This document shows positions 53,480-63,053 of a stretch of DNA of 64,000 bases, one piece after another. Position 1 is the first letter of the stretch. The number at the start of each line of letters is the position of its first letter. A program made the translations under genes and the position numbers. A model generated the notes under the pieces. That model had not been told where the DNA came from. It made no database searches and saw nothing but the letters and a program-made list of their open reading frames with translations. Origin of the DNA: Ruegeria discodermiae (lineage in GTDB: Bacteria; Pseudomonadota; Alphaproteobacteria; Rhodobacterales; Rhodobacteraceae); assembly GCF_030758345.1 (NCBI RefSeq), contig NZ_JAVAMO010000001.1:1178001-1242000 (forward strand), in the 5' to 3' direction.

Positions 53480-53800
53480 TTATTCGGACAGGTGCACCGG
53501 TTCGCCATGCGGCGTTTCCAGATAGGCGTTTTCCCACGCCCTGCGCATTTGTTCCTGCTCCAAATGCTCCGCTTCACCGCTTTCGGCCAACAAGGCTTCC
53601 AGCGTTTCGAGCCAGGCACTGAAGTAATCGGCACCGCCGTTCAATTCCCGCTCAAGCCCGTGTCGTTTCAGCGTCGCCGAGAATCGCGCCGCCCAGTCCG
53701 GCCAGTCGAAGCGGCCCGTTTCGTTCAGATGCACGGTCAGCGCAAAAAGCTGGGCATGCCAGGCTTCTTCGAAGACCGGTTCGGGCGCTGCGCTGGTCAT
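53480..53800 (-). CDS. Nitrile hydratase accessory/activator protein
   Basis: 106 residues from the ATG at 53800, which overlaps the nthB stop (ATGA). The motifs FEEAWHAQLFALTVHLNETGRFDWPDWAARFSATL and LLAESGEAEHLEQEQMRRAWENAYLETPHGEPV identify the nitrile hydratase activator family (P14K/NhaE type), which carries cobalt or helps subunit exchange and Cys oxidation in the alpha subunit. The order alpha–beta–activator is the usual one for cobalt-type enzymes. Confidence 0.9.
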   Translation of the reverse strand: MTSAAPEPVFEEAWHAQLFALTVHLNETGRFDWPDWAARFSATLKRHGLERELNGGADYFSAWLETLEALLAESGEAEHLEQEQMRRAWENAYLETPHGEPVHLSE

Positions 53801-54474
53801 ACCGGCTCCAGATAGCTTTGCCACAGATCCAGAACCACCTCATCTCCGGGATGTTCCGGCGCGGCCCAGAGCTGATCGGCGTGGAACATGACCGCATAAA
53901 GCGGCTCCGGCGCTTCACCCAGACCATGCGCATTGCTGTCCGGCAACACGTGGCTACCGTGCAGGCGCAGGATGTAGCCCTGTGCGCCCTGCGCATAGGC
54001 GGGCAATCGTGTATGTCCGCCCTCGACCAGACGGTTTGCGGCAGGGTGCAGGGTGCGCACGGCCTGACCGGCTGCAAAGCGCGGTTCGATCGGGCTGGGC
54101 CGGTCCGCCGGACCGCCACTGGCCAGGACACCGGCAACCGCATCGGCGCGCAGGGCCTCGGCGGCCAGCGCATGCAGCTCTGACGCCTCAGCACCGCTGA
54201 GATCCGCCTCGCTCAACACCCCGGTTTTTACCAGCAGGTCAGCCAGCGCTGCCAGCCACTTCTCATAATAGGTGAACCGGGCGTAGTCCTTGGGCGAGAG
54301 GCATTCGCGCGCGTGACGCGAGACATCAATGTTCCATTTGCCCAGCGATCCGCAGGCCAATGTCACGGCCAGCGCCCGCGCATGCCAGTCTTCGGCAAAA
54401 ATCGGAGCGCCCTCGGGGTCGGGCATCACCGGGCCGTCGCCAAAACGCCCGCCCATGTCATGCACGCGGGTCAT
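53797..54474 (-). CDS. nthB: Nitrile hydratase beta subunit
   Basis: 225 residues. It begins MTRVHDMGGRFGDGPVMPDPEGAPIFAEDWHARALA, typical of the beta subunit. Later parts include YYEKWLAALADLLV and RFAAGQAVRTLHPAANRLVEGGHTRLPAYAQGAQGYIL, then GEAPEPLYAVMFHADQLW and VVLDLWQSYLE. Together with the alpha subunit it forms the metalloenzyme that hydrates nitriles to amides. It overlaps both neighbours by 4 bases. No amidase gene is seen next to it, so the amide is either used elsewhere or excreted. Confidence 0.93.
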   Translation of the reverse strand: MTRVHDMGGRFGDGPVMPDPEGAPIFAEDWHARALAVTLACGSLGKWNIDVSRHARECLSPKDYARFTYYEKWLAALADLLVKTGVLSEADLSGAEASELHALAAEALRADAVAGVLASGGPADRPSPIEPRFAAGQAVRTLHPAANRLVEGGHTRLPAYAQGAQGYILRLHGSHVLPDSNAHGLGEAPEPLYAVMFHADQLWAAPEHPGDEVVLDLWQSYLEPV

Positions 54475-55094
54475 GTCGATCCCTCTGGCGAGCGGGGCAG
54501 CCCGGTGCCGATCATGCTGTCGCGGGTGACCAGCGTGGCCAGTGCCTTTTCGGACAGACCCTCGCTGCCCTCGGGCCGCATGGGCAGCACCAGATAGCGA
54601 ATTTCGGCGGTTGAATCCCAGACCCGCACCGATGTTTCTGGCGGCAATGTCACGCCAAACTCCCCCAGCACCTTGCGCGGTTCGCGCACGGCCCGGGCAC
54701 GGTAGGCGTCGGATTTATACCAACCCGGCGGAATGCCGAGCAATGGCCACGGGTAACAACTGCACAAGGTGCAAACGACCATGTTGTGCTGGGACGGTGT
54801 GTTTTCGACCACCACAATATGTTCGCCTTGACGGCCATAAAACCCCAGGTCGGACACAACGCTGGTGGCATCCTCATGCAGCGCGGCCTTGAAATCTGGA
54901 TCGCTCCAGGCGCGAGCAACCACCCGCGCGCCGTTCTTGGGACCGATGCGATTCTGGTAGGTGTCGATGATCTCGTCCAGCGCCGCCGGATCGATCAACC
55001 CCTTGCGGGTCAGGATCGTCTCAAGCGCCTTGACGCGCAGTGCGGGATCGGGCGGCAGAAGGGCGTGCGGGTGGTCGGAATGGTCATGCGGCAT
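54471..55094 (-). CDS. nthA: Nitrile hydratase alpha subunit (cobalt type)
   Basis: 207 residues. The metal site is Cys108-Thr-Leu-Cys111-Ser-Cys113 in VVCTLCSCYPWPLLG; Thr at the second position is typical of cobalt enzymes (iron enzymes have CSLCSC). The two later cysteines are normally oxidised to sulfinic and sulfenic acids. LETILTRKGLID and WSDPDFKAALHEDAT complete the family pattern. A His-rich start (MPHDHSDHPH) could bind metal during assembly. It is first in the operon. Confidence 0.95.
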   Translation of the reverse strand: MPHDHSDHPHALLPPDPALRVKALETILTRKGLIDPAALDEIIDTYQNRIGPKNGARVVARAWSDPDFKAALHEDATSVVSDLGFYGRQGEHIVVVENTPSQHNMVVCTLCSCYPWPLLGIPPGWYKSDAYRARAVREPRKVLGEFGVTLPPETSVRVWDSTAEIRYLVLPMRPEGSEGLSEKALATLVTRDSMIGTGLPRSPEGST

Positions 55095-55247
55095 GGAAGG
55101 CAGAGTGCGACCCCCGACCCGCCCCTGTCCAGTGCCTTTCTAGTGATGGCGCCTATCAGCGTTTCTGATGGCATTCCTCCCTTGCCCCTGCCCGCAAACT
55201 TGCATACATACCGCGCGATACACGGCCCAAGCTGCTCAGGATTTCCG

Positions 55248-55616
55248 ATGGAAAACGTCGTCCTCATCATTCACCTTCTTCTGGCCCTCGGGCTGATTGC
55301 CGTTGTGCTGATGCAACGGTCCGAAGGGGGTGGTCTGGGCATGGGCAGCGGCGGTGGCGGCGGCGCGATGACCGGCCGCGCCGCGGCAACGGCTCTGGGC
55401 AAGGTGACCTGGGTTCTGGCGATTGCCTTCATCATCACCTCGATCACTCTGACGATCATCGCGGCAAAGAACGCCTCGGGCAGTTCGGTCGTTGACCGGC
55501 TGGGCGTGACGGCCCCTGCCTCAAGCGACGAGGGCAGCAGTGATCTGCCCGCAGGCCAGGACCTGCTGCCGCCGGGCATCGGTGATAGTGGCCCGCTGAC
55601 GCCAACTGCCGACTAA
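55248..55616 (+). CDS. secG: Preprotein translocase subunit SecG
   Basis: 122 residues from the ATG at 55248: two membrane helices (VVLIIHLLLALGLIAVVLMQ and WVLAIAFIITSITLTIIAA) joined by a Gly-rich loop (SEGGGLGMGSGGGGGAMTGR), and a Pro/Ser-rich tail. It is the SecYEG component that eases translocation. It is divergent from nthA and upstream of pyrG, the common alphaproteobacterial order secG–pyrG. Confidence 0.95.
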   Translation: MENVVLIIHLLLALGLIAVVLMQRSEGGGLGMGSGGGGGAMTGRAAATALGKVTWVLAIAFIITSITLTIIAAKNASGSSVVDRLGVTAPASSDEGSSDLPAGQDLLPPGIGDSGPLTPTAD

Positions 55617-55642
55617 TCCACAACACCTTGCCATCGAGGAAA

Positions 55643-55667
55643 GAACCGCAACAGCATCTTGCGGTTC
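55643..55667 (+). other. Hairpin in the secG–pyrG gap
   Basis: GAACCGCAA / TTGCGGTTC, a perfect 9-bp stem with a 7-base loop, 26 bases after secG. No T-run follows, so a true terminator is doubtful; it could stabilise the secG 3' end or act in the pyrG leader. A possible pyrG promoter would fall in the following AT-rich TTTATTAGTG stretch. Confidence 0.5.
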
Positions 55668-55778
55668 CCTTGCGCAATGCGCGCGAATCCTTTATTAGTG
55701 AAGTCCCGTGATGCAGCGGTTTTTCAGCGGACCGCCGGGCATGCGAATCTTGAATTCTCACGGGGTAGACCAACACTC

Positions 55779-57422
<1,644 letters not shown>

Positions 57423-57436
57423 GGCGTCCGGGCCGC

Positions 57437-58471
57437 TCAGCCGCCCCAGGTGTCGCGCAGCACGCGCATCCAGTTCGACCAGCAAATCCGCTCGATCCGG
57501 TCGGCAGTGTAGCCATGGCGCTCCATGGCCGCGATCAACGTGGGCAGGTTTTCGGCCCCGTTCAGCCAGAGCGGCGGGGTGCAGCCGTCGAAATCGGACC
57601 CCAGCGCCACGCCCTCTTCGCCCAGCGCACCCAGCAGATGGTCAAGATGCGCCATCACCGCCGCCTCGGGGATATCCGGTTTGGGCTGTCCGTCGGAGCG
57701 CAGAAAGGTGCTTTCGAAGTTTAGACCGACCACGCCGCCACTCTGCGCGATCAACGCCAATTGCGTGTCAGTCAGGTTGCGGGCATGCGGGCTGACCGCG
57801 TGGGCATTGGAATGGGTCGCAACAAGCGGAGCGTTGCTGATCGCCGCCACGTCCCGCACACCCGCCATATTGAGGTGGCTGAGGTCGATCATCACCCGCA
57901 TCTCGTTACATTTCTCAACCAGCGCATGACCCGCTGCACTCAGGCCCGGCCCGGTATCACCATCGGAGGGGTAGCGGAATGGCACGCCGTGACCGAATCG
58001 ATTCGGCCTGCTCCAGACCGGACCCAGCGAGCGCAGGCCCAGATCATAGAGTACATCCAGCTCGCGCAAGCTGTCGCTGATCGGTTCAGCCCCTTCTAGA
58101 TGCAGGATCGCGGCAATCTTGCCCTGCCGTCGCGCGGCCTCGATCTCGGTCACTGAACCACATACATTGAGCGCCCCAAAGCGCTGCAATTCAAGAAAAA
58201 TATCTGCCTGCATACGAGCCACGCGCCAAGCTGCGTCCTGCGCGATCTCATCGGGGGGGGGCAGGTCATAATCCCCGTCAATGCTGGAGAAATCCATCGC
58301 GCCGGGTGAGGCGACCCACATGGCGAAGAACCCGCCTCCGAAGCCGCCCGCAGCGGCGCGTGCGGCATCCAGATGCCCGGACATGCCGGACAGGAAAGTC
58401 GCCGCCGCAGGAACGCCCCCTGCATCGAACAGGTCGGTCAGAACGTCATTATGGCCATCAAATATCAACAT
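57437..58471 (-). CDS. Membrane dipeptidase (renal dipeptidase) family peptidase
   Basis: 344 residues from the ATG at 58471; the frame opens up to 58675 but lacks a good start there. The zinc amidohydrolase barrel starts MLIFDGHNDVLTDLFDAGG (metal ligands His7 and Asp9), with the bridging Glu in LHLEGAEPIS, then IDLSHLNMAGVRDVAAIS, THSNAHAVS and the GSDFDGC motif. It cleaves dipeptides or D-amino-acid-containing substrates. There is no N-terminal signal, so it is cytoplasmic. It may use the same gap as the terB gene for divergent promoters. Confidence 0.92.
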   Translation of the reverse strand: MLIFDGHNDVLTDLFDAGGVPAAATFLSGMSGHLDAARAAAGGFGGGFFAMWVASPGAMDFSSIDGDYDLPPPDEIAQDAAWRVARMQADIFLELQRFGALNVCGSVTEIEAARRQGKIAAILHLEGAEPISDSLRELDVLYDLGLRSLGPVWSRPNRFGHGVPFRYPSDGDTGPGLSAAGHALVEKCNEMRVMIDLSHLNMAGVRDVAAISNAPLVATHSNAHAVSPHARNLTDTQLALIAQSGGVVGLNFESTFLRSDGQPKPDIPEAAVMAHLDHLLGALGEEGVALGSDFDGCTPPLWLNGAENLPTLIAAMERHGYTADRIERICWSNWMRVLRDTWGG

Positions 58472-58599
58472 GATCGCACCCTGTTCGAATTCGCGCGCGG
58501 GAACAAGCGGCAGCCCGCGCAATAGGCAACATGTCGATGAATTCGCCCGAGGCGTAGTTCGCGCTTGGCGGCTCGCGTTTTCCGCGATAATTTTCGCCC

Positions 58600-59055
58600 A
58601 TGTTGAAAAAGTTCTTCCAGGCGTTTCGCCCGAGCGCGCCCGCGCCCCTGCCTGATCCGGATGCAGAACTGGCACTGGGGGCGCTGCTGGTGCGGGTGGC
58701 GCAATCCGACCGGGATTATCAGGTTGAAGAGATCAGCCTGATCGATCGTATTCTGGCCCGGCTCTATCAGCATAACGCGATCGAGGCGGCCAAAGTGCGT
58801 GCCACCTGCGAAAAACTGCACGCCGCAGCGCCGGACACCGACACGTTCGGTAAGCTGATCCGCGAAACCACCGGTCTGCAGGAACGGCTCAACGCCATCG
58901 AGGCGCTGTGGGAGGTCGTGCTGGCCGATGGCGAGCAGAAGGAAGGCGAGCTCAAGATCGTGGAAGAGGCCCGCATCGCCATGGGGCTGAGCTATAATGA
59001 CAGCCAGGCCGCGCGCCGCCGCGTGATGGATCGCGTTGCACAGGCCCTTGGCTGA
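58600..59055 (+). CDS. TerB-family protein, first of a tandem pair
   Basis: 151 residues, all-helical. The TerB-like segment holds ALGALLVRVAQSDRDYQVEEIS and IEALWEVVLADGEQKEGELKIVEE, with the acidic pattern (D/E-x-x-E...DGE) that may bind metal. TerB-type domains occur in tellurite-resistance and stress proteins, but no terZ/terD genes are here. The next gene has the same layout, so the pair looks like a tandem duplication. Confidence 0.82.
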   Translation: MLKKFFQAFRPSAPAPLPDPDAELALGALLVRVAQSDRDYQVEEISLIDRILARLYQHNAIEAAKVRATCEKLHAAAPDTDTFGKLIRETTGLQERLNAIEALWEVVLADGEQKEGELKIVEEARIAMGLSYNDSQAARRRVMDRVAQALG

Positions 59056-59082
59056 TCCGTCTGGCGCTTCTATATCTGTCTC

Positions 59083-59520
59083 ATGTTCAAGGATTTCCTC
59101 TCCCGCCTGACCCAGGAGGCGCCCGATCCGCTGGCCGAACCTGACGCCCGTCTGGCCCTGACCGCACTGCTGGTCCGGATCGCCCGTTCCGACAATGACT
59201 ATGCCGATGCCGAGATTCGCCGTATCGACAAGATCATCGAGGCGCGCTACGGGCTCAGCCCGTTCGAGGCAGCCCATCTGCGCGGTCAGGCGGAAACGCT
59301 GGAAGCCGAAGCGCCCGATACGGTGCGCTTTACTCGCGCCATCAAGGAGGCCGTCCCATACGATCACCGCAAAGCCGTGCTGGAAGCGGCCTGGTCGGTG
59401 GTCCTGGCCGACGGAGAACGCAGCGAGGAGGAAGATTCGCTGCTGCGGTTGATCGCCAGCCTTTTGGGCGTAAACGATGTCGACTCTGCGGTTGCCCGCC
59501 ACAAAGCCGCGCGCAGCTAA
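59083..59520 (+). CDS. TerB-family protein, second of a tandem pair
   Basis: 145 residues with the same TerB pattern as the gene before it: LALTALLVRIARSDNDYADAEI aligns with ALGALLVRVAQSDRDYQVEEIS, and AVLEAAWSVVLADGERSEEEDS with NAIEALWEVVLADGEQKEGELK. 27 bases separate the pair, so they are co-transcribed. The 184-base gap to the ABC transporter is GC-moderate and shows no clear element. Confidence 0.82.
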   Translation: MFKDFLSRLTQEAPDPLAEPDARLALTALLVRIARSDNDYADAEIRRIDKIIEARYGLSPFEAAHLRGQAETLEAEAPDTVRFTRAIKEAVPYDHRKAVLEAAWSVVLADGERSEEEDSLLRLIASLLGVNDVDSAVARHKAARS

Positions 59521-59704
59521 CGCACAAACCCCGCATCTTGGCCGCCTGTTGCTGCGCCCCAGGGCGGTGTAAAAAGCGGCAAATCCGTCTTTCCTCATGC
59601 CCAAATCGGCGCTTGTCGGCCCCGATTTTGCGTTTTGCACATTGCATTGCGTCAATTTTTCCGACCTATTACCGGACTAACACTTCACAACATCCGGACC
59701 AATC

Positions 59705-60481
59705 GTGTCAGACAGTACGCCCGTCATCCAGATCAGGAACCTGCATAAGAGTTTTGGACAGCTCGAAGTGCTCAAAGGGGTGGATGTCACAGCGCATCGT
59801 GGCGACGTTGTCTCGCTGATCGGATCGTCAGGATCGGGAAAATCCACGCTGCTGCGCTGCTGCAACCTGCTGGAACACAGCCAGGAAGGCGAAATCCTGT
59901 TCAAGGATGAGCCGGTGCGCTGGCAGGGGCAAGGGCATCATCGCCACCCTGCCGATCCCAAACAGGTGCTGCGCATTCGCACCAACCTGAGCATGGTGTT
60001 CCAGCAGTTCAACCTGTGGGCGCATATGACCATCCTGCAAAACGTGATGGAGGCTCCGGTGACCGTGCTGGGCCGCGACCGGCATGAGGTCGAGGAGAGC
60101 GCGCGCAAATACCTGCATAAGGTCGGCATCGGTGACAAATGTGATGTCTACCCAGCACAGCTATCGGGCGGTCAGCAGCAGCGCGCCGCCATCGCGCGCG
60201 GTCTGTGCATGGAGCCAGAAGCGCTGTTGTTTGACGAGCCGACCTCGGCGCTTGACCCCGAGCTTGAGCAGGAAGTGATCAAGGTCATCAAGGATCTGGC
60301 CACTGAAGGTCGCACGATGATCATCGTCACCCATGACATGAAAATGGCCGCTGATATTTCCAGTCACGTGGTGTTTCTGCATCAGGGGCGGATCGAAGAA
60401 GAGGGCAGCCCGGAAAAACTGTTCGGCGCGCCCAAATCCGAACGCTTGCGGGGCTTCCTTTCCGCCACGCAGGCTGCATAA
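59705..60481 (+). CDS. Polar amino acid ABC transporter, ATP-binding subunit
   Basis: 258 residues from a GTG start at 59705. Walker A GSSGSGKST, Q-loop FQQFN, signature LSGGQQQRAAIARGL, Walker B ALLFDEPTSALDPE and the H-loop VTHDM are intact. The sequence is closest in style to HisP/GlnQ importers; an insertion (QGQGHHRHPADPKQVL, about residues 78–93) carries three His. It is the first gene of an importer operon followed by the binding protein and two permeases. Confidence 0.94.
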   Translation: MSDSTPVIQIRNLHKSFGQLEVLKGVDVTAHRGDVVSLIGSSGSGKSTLLRCCNLLEHSQEGEILFKDEPVRWQGQGHHRHPADPKQVLRIRTNLSMVFQQFNLWAHMTILQNVMEAPVTVLGRDRHEVEESARKYLHKVGIGDKCDVYPAQLSGGQQQRAAIARGLCMEPEALLFDEPTSALDPELEQEVIKVIKDLATEGRTMIIVTHDMKMAADISSHVVFLHQGRIEEEGSPEKLFGAPKSERLRGFLSATQAA

Positions 60482-60514
60482 ATCAAAACACGACCTAATA
60501 AGGGGAGACAATTC

Positions 60515-61261
60515 ATGAAGAAACTGATTCTGACCACGGCCGCACTGGCGCTGAGCGCTGGTATGGCGATGGCCGACACTGTGCGGATGGGCACCGAGGG
60601 CGCTTATCCTCCGTATAACTTCATCAACGACGCGGGCGAGGTTGACGGGTTCGAGCGTGAAGTGGGCGACGAGCTGTGCAAGCGCGCCGGGCTGACCTGC
60701 GAATGGGTCAAGAACGATTGGGATTCGATCATCCCGAACCTGGTCTCGGGCAACTACGACACCATCATCGCGGGCATGTCGATCACGCCCGAGCGGGATG
60801 AGGTCATCGACTTTACCCAAGACTACTTCCCGCCAGCGGCCTCGGCCTATGTTGCTGCAAGCTCGGATGCGGACATCATGGATGTGGTCTCTGCCCAGAC
60901 CGCGACCCTGCAGGCCGGTTTTGTCGCCGATAGCGGCGCAACCCTGGTTGAATTCGCAACGCCGGAAGAAACCATCGCCGCTGTACGTAACGGCGAAGCC
61001 TCGGCGGTGTTTGCCGACAAGGACTTCCTGGTGCCGATCGTAGAGGAATCCAACGGCGAGTTGATGTTCGTCGGTGAAGATGTGGCTCTTGGCGCCGGGA
61101 TCGGCGTCGGTGTGCGGGAATCAGATGCTGAACTGAAAGGCAAGCTCGACAACGCGATCACCTCGATGAAGGCGGATGGCTCGCTGACCGCGCTGATCAA
61201 GAAATGGTTCGGCGACGATGCCATTCATTATGGCGAGGACGGCTCTGTCGTCACCAACTAA
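60515..61261 (+). CDS. Periplasmic polar amino acid-binding protein
   Basis: 248 residues. Signal peptide MKKLILTTAALALSAGMAMA, then the SBP_bac_3 fold: VRMGTEGAYPPYNFINDAGEVDG, DGFEREVGDELCKRAG, WDSIIPNLVSGNYDTIIAGMSIT and RDEVIDFTQDYF. The HisJ/LAO-type pattern suggests a basic or polar amino acid as ligand. It is the substrate-capturing subunit for the importer at 59705–63043. Confidence 0.94.
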   Translation: MKKLILTTAALALSAGMAMADTVRMGTEGAYPPYNFINDAGEVDGFEREVGDELCKRAGLTCEWVKNDWDSIIPNLVSGNYDTIIAGMSITPERDEVIDFTQDYFPPAASAYVAASSDADIMDVVSAQTATLQAGFVADSGATLVEFATPEETIAAVRNGEASAVFADKDFLVPIVEESNGELMFVGEDVALGAGIGVGVRESDAELKGKLDNAITSMKADGSLTALIKKWFGDDAIHYGEDGSVVTN

Positions 61262-61349
61262 GACATTGGTCCCCGGGTTCGGCGCCTTGCGTGCCGGACC
61301 CGTCCCGGAGTTTTCCGACAGGTCCACTCCGGTCTTTGAAAGCTGACAC

Positions 61350-62237
61350 ATGTTTTCCTACTGCGCCGATCCTGACGCTCTTGGCACGTTTCGCTGGTTT
61401 TCCTGCTATCTGACCAATGGCGTGCATATGTCCTTCTACCTGTCCTTCGTGAAGGTGCTGGCGCTGCTGGCGATCACGGCCCCGGTCGCGCTGAGCTTCG
61501 GCTTTGCCGGCGCGATGGCGGCGCGGTCACATGTCCCACCGGTCAGTTGGCTGGGCAAAGGCTATATCGCCATCGTGCGCGGCGTGCCCGATATCGCCTT
61601 TTTCCTGTTTTTTGTGATTGCGCTGGATCAGGGGTTTGAATGGATGCGCCATCAGATCCTGTGCCCCGACTGGACCGATCCGGTGCGCCAAGGCAATGAC
61701 TTCCTTGTCTGCTCGAACGCGAAACTGCCCCTGGGCTCTGCCCCGGAATGGGTGCATCAGACTTATAGTTTCTTCCTGGCGGTTATTACGTTCTCGATCG
61801 TCTTCGGTGCCTTTGCCGCAAATGTGCTGTATGGTGGCATGCGCGCAGTGCCCCATGCCCAGCTTGAAACCGCCGAGGCGTATGGCATGTCGCGCCGCCA
61901 GACCTTCTGGCGGGTGCTGGTGCCGCAGATGTGGGTCTATGCCCTGCCCGGCCTCAGCAATCTGTGGCTGGTGCTGATCAAGGCCACGCCGCTGCTGTTC
62001 CTTCTGGGGATCGAAGACATCGTCTATTGGGCCCGCGAGTTGGGCGGCACCAAGACCTCGCGCTTCACCGACTATCCCCATCCTGACTGGCGCATGTGGT
62101 ATTTCCTGTTCCTGCTGATCTTCTATCTGGGCTTCACCCGGGTGTCCGAGATCGTTCTGGAGAAACTGATGGTGCGGTTATCCCACGGCCAGGCGACCAC
62201 CGGCGGTGAAGCGCTGCGCAAACAGGTGACGGCATGA
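61350..62237 (+). CDS. Polar amino acid ABC transporter permease (HisQ-like)
   Basis: 295 residues. N-terminal YCADPDALGTFRWFSCYLTN leads into about five membrane helices, with the EAA loop LETAEAYGMSRRQTFWRVLVPQM. A loop of about 45 residues rich in Trp/Pro/Cys (HQILCPDWTDPVRQGNDFLV and on) lies between membrane segments and is longer than in HisQ; it may be periplasmic. The start lies 88 bases after the binding-protein stop; the stop overlaps the next gene by 4 bases (ATGA). Confidence 0.92.
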   Translation: MFSYCADPDALGTFRWFSCYLTNGVHMSFYLSFVKVLALLAITAPVALSFGFAGAMAARSHVPPVSWLGKGYIAIVRGVPDIAFFLFFVIALDQGFEWMRHQILCPDWTDPVRQGNDFLVCSNAKLPLGSAPEWVHQTYSFFLAVITFSIVFGAFAANVLYGGMRAVPHAQLETAEAYGMSRRQTFWRVLVPQMWVYALPGLSNLWLVLIKATPLLFLLGIEDIVYWARELGGTKTSRFTDYPHPDWRMWYFLFLLIFYLGFTRVSEIVLEKLMVRLSHGQATTGGEALRKQVTA

Positions 62238-63043
62238 AAAGCTGCATCCAGACCATTCAGGATTACGGGCTGCGCTCGATCGGCATTGGCGAGCGACGAC
62301 TGCCGACCTCGGATTTCACCCTGTGCGAGCAGTTCACGCTGATCGGCTCGGGCATGATGTGGAACATCTATTTCGGGATCTTGGCGCTGATCACCGGTTT
62401 CATGCTGGCCACCGCGCTGGCAGTGGGAAAATCCTCGAAGAACCGCCTTATCCGCAAGCCTGCGGAATGGTTCATCTTCCTGTTCCGTGGCTCACCGCTC
62501 TTCATCCAGTTCTTCTTTGCCTATTTCCTGTTCCTGTCGCTGAAGAAGTCCTACCCGATGTTTGACGCCTTCACCTCGGCCTGGCTGGGGGCGCTGATCG
62601 TCTTGTTCCTGAACACCGCCGCCTATTCGGGAGAGATTTTTTACGGTGCGCTGCGCTCGATTCCCAAGGGCGATGTCGAGGCCGCCGATGCCTATGGCCT
62701 AACCGGCTGGGCGCGGTTCCGCCGGGTGATCTGGCCCACCATGCTGCGGCTGGCCTGGCCCGCCTATACGAATGAGGCGATCTTTCTGTTCCAGGCCACC
62801 ACGCTGGTCTTCTTCTCGGCCTTCCCGGCCTGGCGGCAGGAGGGCGATGCGCTCTATTATGCCAGCTATTTCGCGGATAAGACCTTCAACCCGTTTATCC
62901 CCTACCCGATCCTGGCCTTCTACTTCATCCTGTTCACGCTGTTCATCGTCTGGGGGTTCGGGCGGATCAATGCGCGGCTGAACCGGCACCTGCCCCAGGC
63001 CCAGAAGAAAAAGCTGCGGCTGCGGATGAATCTGGCGCGCTGA
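62234..63043 (+). CDS. Polar amino acid ABC transporter permease (HisM-like)
   Basis: 269 residues, five to six membrane helices, with the EAA loop VEAADAYGLTGWARFRRVIWPTMLR and the FRGSPLFIQFFFAYFLFL helix typical of HisM/GlnP permeases. It pairs with the previous permease to make the translocation pore. The glutamine-synthetase-family gene begins 10 bases after its stop, clearly in the same transcript. Confidence 0.92.
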   Translation: MKSCIQTIQDYGLRSIGIGERRLPTSDFTLCEQFTLIGSGMMWNIYFGILALITGFMLATALAVGKSSKNRLIRKPAEWFIFLFRGSPLFIQFFFAYFLFLSLKKSYPMFDAFTSAWLGALIVLFLNTAAYSGEIFYGALRSIPKGDVEAADAYGLTGWARFRRVIWPTMLRLAWPAYTNEAIFLFQATTLVFFSAFPAWRQEGDALYYASYFADKTFNPFIPYPILAFYFILFTLFIVWGFGRINARLNRHLPQAQKKKLRLRMNLAR

Positions 63044-63053
63044 AGGGCCTTCC

